Origin: Thiomicrorhabdus heinhorstiae
GTDB taxonomy: Bacteria > Pseudomonadota > Gammaproteobacteria > Thiomicrospirales > Thiomicrospiraceae
DNA: 42,117 nt
Assembly: GCF_013391765.2 (NCBI RefSeq)
Contig: NZ_JACBGI020000022.1
Coordinates: 1 to 42,117 of the forward strand
Direction: 5' to 3'
The translations under genes and the position numbers were made by a program. How positions within the stretch are numbered: position 1 is the first letter of the stretch; each line of letters begins with the position of its first letter. Positions 37,475-42,117 of the stretch are shown here, one piece after another. The notes below the pieces were generated by a model. That model made no database searches and had not been told where the DNA came from. It saw only the letters and a program-made list of their open reading frames with translations.

Positions 37475-39220
37475 TCAGGCTAAAAACGATTTAAAGACCT
37501 TTAAATAAAGCTTTGTCAATATCTGCGGCAATTTTTCCGCGTGCTCAACCACCTCAAACTGACCTCTTCTGAAAATCTTCTGCACATAGCGATCGGCATT
37601 CTTATCCAGAGACAGACAGAATGTTTTGCAGCCGGATGCCTCAATTTCCCTTACCGCAACAGCCGAATCTTCGATTAAATACTGCGGGTCATACACATCG
37701 ATATCCGAAGGTTGGCCGTCCGTTATCACCAGAATCAACTTATGCCGTTCAGGACGTTTGGCAATCTTATAAAATGCGTGCCGTAACGCAGCCCCCAGCC
37801 GAGTCGAATAGGCCGCCTCAGCCAGCCCCAAAGTTGCTAGAGCGGCGTCCGACTCATCATCAAAGTCCTTGAAGTTAAAATAGGACACTTCGCCGCGGCC
37901 ATTGGAATTGAACCCTTGAATCGCGTACGAGTGACCGAGACTATCCAGCAATTCGGAGAGGACGACGGTTGAATCCAGTGTGAGGTCCAGCACACTTTCC
38001 TCGCCTGCTGCATGCGGATCATTCATCGATTCGGACAGGTCGAGTAACACCAGTAAAGATAGCTCATGTTGCCGTTCCCTCACATGGTCTATATAGATGC
38101 GCGACTCTGAACCGGCTCCGCCTTTTTTGAGCTCGACCAGATAATCGATAATCGCTTCGAAATCCAATTCAATTCCATCTTCCTGCTTTTTCCTGCGATG
38201 CATCTGTGACTGGTAGGATTGAATAATATGTTGCAGCTTTTTAACGAAACTTTTATAGCGGTTAATGCGCTGTGAAAGCTCGTCCGAATTTTGTTCGTGC
38301 AGCCGAATTTCATCCAGTGAACACCACTGCTGCTTACAACGGGCGATCTTATAATCCCACTCCGGATACAAATACATCTGATGTGTCGGAGCATGATTCA
38401 GCAAGGTAGATTGAACCTCTTCCTCAACAGCAGAGAAAACCAGGCCATCAACTTCAAGTTCACCTTCCTTATAACTGGAAACCGCTTTACCGTCCTGAAC
38501 TTCTTCATAACCGACACCGGTCACGCTGACAGGCTCTTCGACTTCGTTGGCCTGACCTGTCTCGGTAGCGACCTCTTCAAAGGTATTCCATAAATAGGAA
38601 TTGTCGTCACGATAGTCAACCAGCGAAAATTCATCTCGTTCGTTCATGCTGATTCGCATCTGCCCGATATCGTTAGCCAAGGCCAGACCAACCGCTCTGA
38701 AAAGAGATGGATCGTGCGGATCTTCGGCAAAAGCCTGATCAAACAGGTGCACGGCTTTAGTAACAAAAGGATTTTCCGAAGTCTTTTCACCGTTCACTAA
38801 CGCATAGGCAACTGCATAGGCAATTTCTTCAAACAGTAACGTATTGGAAGGCTCTTTCTGAAAACGCTTGCGGAAAAGGGACTGTATACCAGGGAAATGC
38901 TGATAGCACAGAGCTTCGACACGCGCATCTTCAAGCAGTGAAATCAGTACTAATTGGCGGTTATTCAACCCGTTTGAATCTTGCGGACTGGAATAGATAA
39001 GATGGGCTGCAGCATGAAGGGCGGCACTCAAAAAACTCTGCCGGGCTGCCTTCTCTGTATCAGCCTTAATGAATTCGGGAAGAAAGAGAGTGCCCGCTCT
39101 TACAGCAGGCACCACCTGAAAATCTGTTAGCGGAAGCACTCTGAACGAGTGCCCCAAAAATGCTAATAAGGTAAGTTCCAGTTGACGCTGTACATCATTT
39201 AAAAATACTTTATAACTCAT
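37475..39220 (-). CDS. NorD/CbbO-like VWA-domain protein
   Basis: The 581-residue product has a variable N-terminal helical part (about 1-200), an acidic middle (about 215-275) and a C-terminal von Willebrand A domain. Its MIDAS metal site is intact: DLSES at Asp394-Ser398, Thr473 in YSTRLGAAL and DGQPSD at 501-506. This layout is that of NorD and CbbO, which work with a MoxR-type AAA+ ATPase (NorQ, CbbQ) to remodel nitric oxide reductase or Rubisco. No such ATPase is in the window. It lies 24 bases after amiE and is probably co-transcribed, with a weak ribosome-binding site. A maturation or remodelling role for AmiE is possible but unproven. Confidence 0.75.
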   Translation of the reverse strand: MSYKVFLNDVQRQLELTLLAFLGHSFRVLPLTDFQVVPAVRAGTLFLPEFIKADTEKAARQSFLSAALHAAAHLIYSSPQDSNGLNNRQLVLISLLEDARVEALCYQHFPGIQSLFRKRFQKEPSNTLLFEEIAYAVAYALVNGEKTSENPFVTKAVHLFDQAFAEDPHDPSLFRAVGLALANDIGQMRISMNERDEFSLVDYRDDNSYLWNTFEEVATETGQANEVEEPVSVTGVGYEEVQDGKAVSSYKEGELEVDGLVFSAVEEEVQSTLLNHAPTHQMYLYPEWDYKIARCKQQWCSLDEIRLHEQNSDELSQRINRYKSFVKKLQHIIQSYQSQMHRRKKQEDGIELDFEAIIDYLVELKKGGAGSESRIYIDHVRERQHELSLLVLLDLSESMNDPHAAGEESVLDLTLDSTVVLSELLDSLGHSYAIQGFNSNGRGEVSYFNFKDFDDESDAALATLGLAEAAYSTRLGAALRHAFYKIAKRPERHKLILVITDGQPSDIDVYDPQYLIEDSAVAVREIEASGCKTFCLSLDKNADRYVQKIFRRGQFEVVEHAEKLPQILTKLYLKVFKSFLA

Positions 39221-39244
39221 GCAAACAACGTCAATCAGAGGAGC

Positions 39245-40288
39245 TTAGCGATGCTCGGTTGAGGTCTCTTCGTTAGGAATACCGTCGATAGGACATTCCG
39301 CCGTACCGACTGTCTTACGGGTAATTTTCTCAACTTGCTCTTTAGCTTTTTCCGGATCGTTGATCCAGGTTGAATAAAACTCGTAAGGACAAGCGGCAAC
39401 ACCTTGATCGCCTTCTCCGGAATTAATCTTACCGGTATAACCGCGGTGCAGAAGCTTGAACAAGTGGTTTTGAGATTGTGCATTCTTGCGGAAGTCACGG
39501 ATCTGAGAAACAGACAGCTCGGCATACTGGATACCGTAATCTTCTTCACCACACTCACCCAAAGTGTGACCATCAAAACCGATGATTGCAGAGTGACCGA
39601 AGTATGAGTAGACGCCGTCAAAACCACTGGCATTAGCAACCGCAACATAGGTATTGTTCATCCAAGCCATCGCTTTAGAAACCATAACTTGCTGCTCTTT
39701 AGCCGGATACATATAACCTTGGCAACGAACGATTAATTCAGCCCCTTTCATGGCGCAATCACGCCAGATTTCAGGGTAGTTACCGTCATCACAGATAATC
39801 AAACTGATCATCATGCCTTTAGGCCCTTCGGTGACGTAAGTTTTATCCCCCGGATACCAGCCTTCCACCGGACACCACGGCATAATTTTGCGGTATTTCT
39901 GAACAATTTCACCCTGATCGTTAATTAGAATAAGAGTATTGTAAGGCGCTTTATTAGGATGCTCTTCGTGCTGCTCTCCCGTCAGAGAGAATACCCCCCA
40001 GGTTTTGGCTTTTTTACAGGCTTCGGAAAAAATAGCCGTTTCGTCACCAGGAATAGCCGAAGCGGTGTCGTACATTTCCTTGGCATCATACATAATCCCG
40101 TGAGTAGAATATTCAGGGAAAATAACCAGATCCATACCTGGTAAACCTTGCTTCATACCAATAATCATGTCCGCAATTTTCTGCGCATTATCAAGCACTT
40201 CGGCTTTGGTATGCAAGCGCGGCATTTTGTAGTTTACAACCGCAACACCAACCGTATCATTACTGGAAGAGATATCTCCATGTCTCAT
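39245..40288 (-). CDS. amiE: aliphatic amidase
   Basis: AmiE hydrolyses short aliphatic amides such as acetamide and propionamide to the acid and ammonium. The 347-residue product starts [20 protein letters not shown] and follows Pseudomonas AmiE throughout. The nitrilase-fold active site is complete: Glu59 (FPEYS), Lys134 ([10 protein letters not shown]), Glu142 and Cys166 ([17 protein letters not shown]). GGAG precedes the ATG. It is not the formamide-specific AmiF by its N-terminus and residue pattern, but overlap of substrates with FmdA is likely. The Pseudomonas partners amiB, amiC and amiR are absent here, and a VWA protein follows instead. Confidence 0.95.
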   Translation of the reverse strand: MRHGDISSSNDTVGVAVVNYKMPRLHTKAEVLDNAQKIADMIIGMKQGLPGMDLVIFPEYSTHGIMYDAKEMYDTASAIPGDETAIFSEACKKAKTWGVFSLTGEQHEEHPNKAPYNTLILINDQGEIVQKYRKIMPWCPVEGWYPGDKTYVTEGPKGMMISLIICDDGNYPEIWRDCAMKGAELIVRCQGYMYPAKEQQVMVSKAMAWMNNTYVAVANASGFDGVYSYFGHSAIIGFDGHTLGECGEEDYGIQYAELSVSQIRDFRKNAQSQNHLFKLLHRGYTGKINSGEGDQGVAACPYEFYSTWINDPEKAKEQVEKITRKTVGTAECPIDGIPNEETSTEHR

Positions 40289-40445
40289 CTTCTGCTACTC
40301 CATCGTTTCCATTTCACATTGATTAAATTTGGATCGGGCCTCGGCTAAATTTTGGCTACATCACACTGTTGAACCAAACTTCGCATCTGTCGAACATCGT
40401 TAACTCATGCATCGAATTCTTAACATAATGCCCGAGCAGATACTA

Positions 40446-40461
40446 AACATTTTCTGTGCCA
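40446..40461 (-). promoter_or_regulatory. sigma-54-like promoter of amiE
   Basis: On the minus strand TGGCACAGAAAATGTT has a perfect TGGCAC -24 box; the -12 box is TG with T in place of C. It resembles the urtA element. The leader would be about 145 bases. The rest of the 459-base gap is AT-rich, with no gene seen. Confidence 0.45.
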
Positions 40462-40594
40462 TTTCTAAAACATCCAATACGCAATACCGCATACAAAAAT
40501 AATACATACCATTGATTTTTAATAGAAAAATAAATTATTAACAAAATTAAAAAAAGTAATAACCATTCATTAACAGCGAATAACGGAGCGATTT

Positions 40595-40611
40595 CGCACC
40601 AACCATGTGCA
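40595..40611 (-). promoter_or_regulatory. NtrC-like enhancer site upstream of amiE
   Basis: CGCACC-N5-TGTGCA matches 10 of 12 positions of the NtrC palindrome TGCACC-N5-GGTGCA. It lies about 134 bases upstream of the sigma-54-like -24 box, a workable enhancer position. Confidence 0.55.
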
Positions 40612-40707
40612 AATTTTCACTATATAGAACAAAATTATCGCCTCAAGAAATTAAATCCCCTGAAAAAAGATCGGGCAAACTGAGGAATTGAACTTTAAAT
40701 AAGAAGA

Positions 40708-40733
40708 AATCCGATCGCTAGAGCGATCGGATT
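40708..40733 (-). terminator. terminator of the TonB-dependent receptor gene
   Basis: AATCCGATCGCT and AGCGATCGGATT form a perfect 12-bp stem with a 2-base centre, 15 bases after the receptor stop; a T-rich stretch (TCTTCTTA) follows on the minus strand. Confidence 0.8.
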
Positions 40734-40747
40734 GAACGAGTTTGACA

Positions 40748-42117
40748 TTAGAAAAAATAGCTGACTTTAAAGCGCAATGCTCTCGGCTCAACAGGATGGA
40801 AATGGATGTCATCAACACCTTGCGCCGGTTCAAAACTCAAGCGCGATGTGTAGTAGTAATCGATATCGTGGTCGCGGCTACCCAACAGATTGAACACTTC
40901 CAGTTCCGTGCGCCACTTCTTCCAGGCATAACCTATCGACCCGTTCAGCACCGTACTGTCTTTCGATTTCACACTGTTATCGCTGGTTAAAGGTCTCGCG
41001 CCCAGATGGCGAATTCGCAAAGACTGACGCCAGCCAAGGTCGGGCATATGACTGATGCCGGCGCTAACGACGACAGGAAGCGCACCATCGATATATTTTC
41101 CTTCCCCGGCAACCGTATCTGTAAAGCGCGATTCGGTGTAGGAGGCTTCAAAGTCCAGGTTCACATTTTTTTGCAGGCGATAATAGCCGGCGAACTCAAC
41201 CCCATAGCGTTCCGACGGACGGCTGGCTTCGGTATTCCCGGCATCGCCGACAAACAGCAGTTCCGAATCCAGTTTCAACCACCAGAAGGCCAGAGAGGCA
41301 TTGAACAATCCCGGAGTCGAAAAACGTACCCCGGTTTCGGCACCCACACTGCGAACCAGCAGATCGACCGAGTCTACCGGCGTTCCGGATTGCGGATCGA
41401 TTTCGATGGTCGCGCCGCGTGCGTCGTTTGAATGAAAGCCCTGCCCGGCATTCAGATAAGCTTCCCAGGCGTCGTTAAAGGCATAGCTCAAACCGCCTTT
41501 CAGGCTGGCGATGCCTTCTCCGGCACTGCCGCTGTTGGCACTCAAATCACTCTCGACATCGGCCGCAAAGTAATCGTAACGCGCCCCGCCCATCAGACTC
41601 AGTTTCGGAGTCAGATCAACATCTGCCATGGCATATAAGCCGATCGACTTTTCCGATACCTTGTCTTTACGGATGGTGTTGAACCTGGTGCGGTCCTGTG
41701 TGTTATACAAGGCGACTTCACCGATATCGTCATAGCGGAACTGTGCTCCGTACTGGGCCTGTCCCGAGTAGTTGCCGCCGAAAGGGAGAACCCGTTTGAC
41801 TTCACCGCCGTAAATCCAGCGTTTATCGACCTGTTCAAACTGATCGCCCTGTGCTGGGTTATCCAGATAGTAGGTAAAATCCGACCATAAGTTCATATTC
41901 GACTGAATCGCATACAGATTGGCCGACCAGCCATCGTTACCCGACCACTGCCCCGACAAACTGTAACGGCTGGACTTCCCGCCGACGCTGGTATCCAGAG
42001 AACCGTAAGTATCAATGATTCCCTGATCGACGGCTCTTTGTGGGATCTGGTCAGCGGAGTCCCACTGATTGTCGTAGGCCATAAAGGTGACAGAGTAGGT
42101 TCCCTGTGGCGTATGAC
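40748..42117 (-). CDS. TonB-dependent outer-membrane receptor, C-terminal part
   Basis: The reading frame is open to the right window edge; translation continues upstream of the first Met as HTPQGTYSVTF, so the gene is only partly present. About 456 residues of the beta-barrel are visible, with alternating strands, the YLNAGQGFHSNDARG segment and the DYYYTSRLSFEP strand near the end. It finishes in VSYFF, the terminal aromatic signal for outer-membrane insertion. The plug domain and TonB box lie outside the window, so the ligand (siderophore, vitamin or metal) cannot be read. A terminator follows, separating it from amiE. Confidence 0.88.
   Translation of the reverse strand, partial: HTPQGTYSVTFMAYDNQWDSADQIPQRAVDQGIIDTYGSLDTSVGGKSSRYSLSGQWSGNDGWSANLYAIQSNMNLWSDFTYYLDNPAQGDQFEQVDKRWIYGGEVKRVLPFGGNYSGQAQYGAQFRYDDIGEVALYNTQDRTRFNTIRKDKVSEKSIGLYAMADVDLTPKLSLMGGARYDYFAADVESDLSANSGSAGEGIASLKGGLSYAFNDAWEAYLNAGQGFHSNDARGATIEIDPQSGTPVDSVDLLVRSVGAETGVRFSTPGLFNASLAFWWLKLDSELLFVGDAGNTEASRPSERYGVEFAGYYRLQKNVNLDFEASYTESRFTDTVAGEGKYIDGALPVVVSAGISHMPDLGWRQSLRIRHLGARPLTSDNSVKSKDSTVLNGSIGYAWKKWRTELEVFNLLGSRDHDIDYYYTSRLSFEPAQGVDDIHFHPVEPRALRFKVSYFF

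Overview
The window reads as chromosomal DNA of a gammaproteobacterium. The gene content and order (murJ-ribF-ileS-lspA; miaB-phoH-ybeY-corC-lnt; leuS-lptE-holA-proA-nadD-rsfS-rlmH; rplM-rpsI), the lipoprotein and outer-membrane genes and the AT-rich spacers fit a free-living Gram-negative. A sulfur-oxidising relative of Thiomicrospira/Hydrogenovibrio/Thiomicrorhabdus is my best guess, but this is inference from gene style only. No rRNA, tRNA, CRISPR array or phage gene was recognised.

Positions 1-24200 are mostly housekeeping. On the minus strand lie murJ, ribF, ileS and lspA (lipid II flipping, flavin synthesis, tRNA charging, lipoprotein signal cleavage). A TPP-dependent acetolactate synthase-like gene follows on the plus strand, then rpsT on the minus strand and a motA-motB stator pair on the plus strand. 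A long minus-strand run then carries rlmH, rsfS, nadD, proA, holA, lptE and leuS; a small YbeL-like gene diverges from leuS; and lnt, corC, ybeY, phoH and miaB follow. Two related short inverted-repeat elements (6463-6592 and 19978-20043) look like members of one dispersed MITE-like family.

Positions 24400-27600 hold four minus-strand genes for pilin-like proteins. Three are mutually paralogous, translationally coupled, and carry an unusual Asp/Gly-rich motif set. No assembly ATPase or platform gene is nearby. A general porin and the rplM-rpsI operon follow.

Positions 30400-40750 form a nitrogen-scavenging module for short amides. A complete five-gene UrtABCDE-type ABC importer is followed in the same operon by formamidase fmdA and the zinc-ribbon protein fmdB. 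Facing it is a second unit with the aliphatic amidase amiE and a NorD/CbbO-like VWA-domain protein. Both units have a sigma-54-like -24/-12 element and an upstream NtrC-like palindrome, so I infer common control by nitrogen limitation. The likely chemistry is import of formamide, acetamide or urea followed by hydrolysis to ammonium plus formate or acetate. No urease gene is in the window. The right edge cuts through a TonB-dependent receptor.

The features most worth following up are the pilin-like operon, the AmiE/VWA pair without a visible AAA+ partner, and the shared sigma-54/NtrC regulation.
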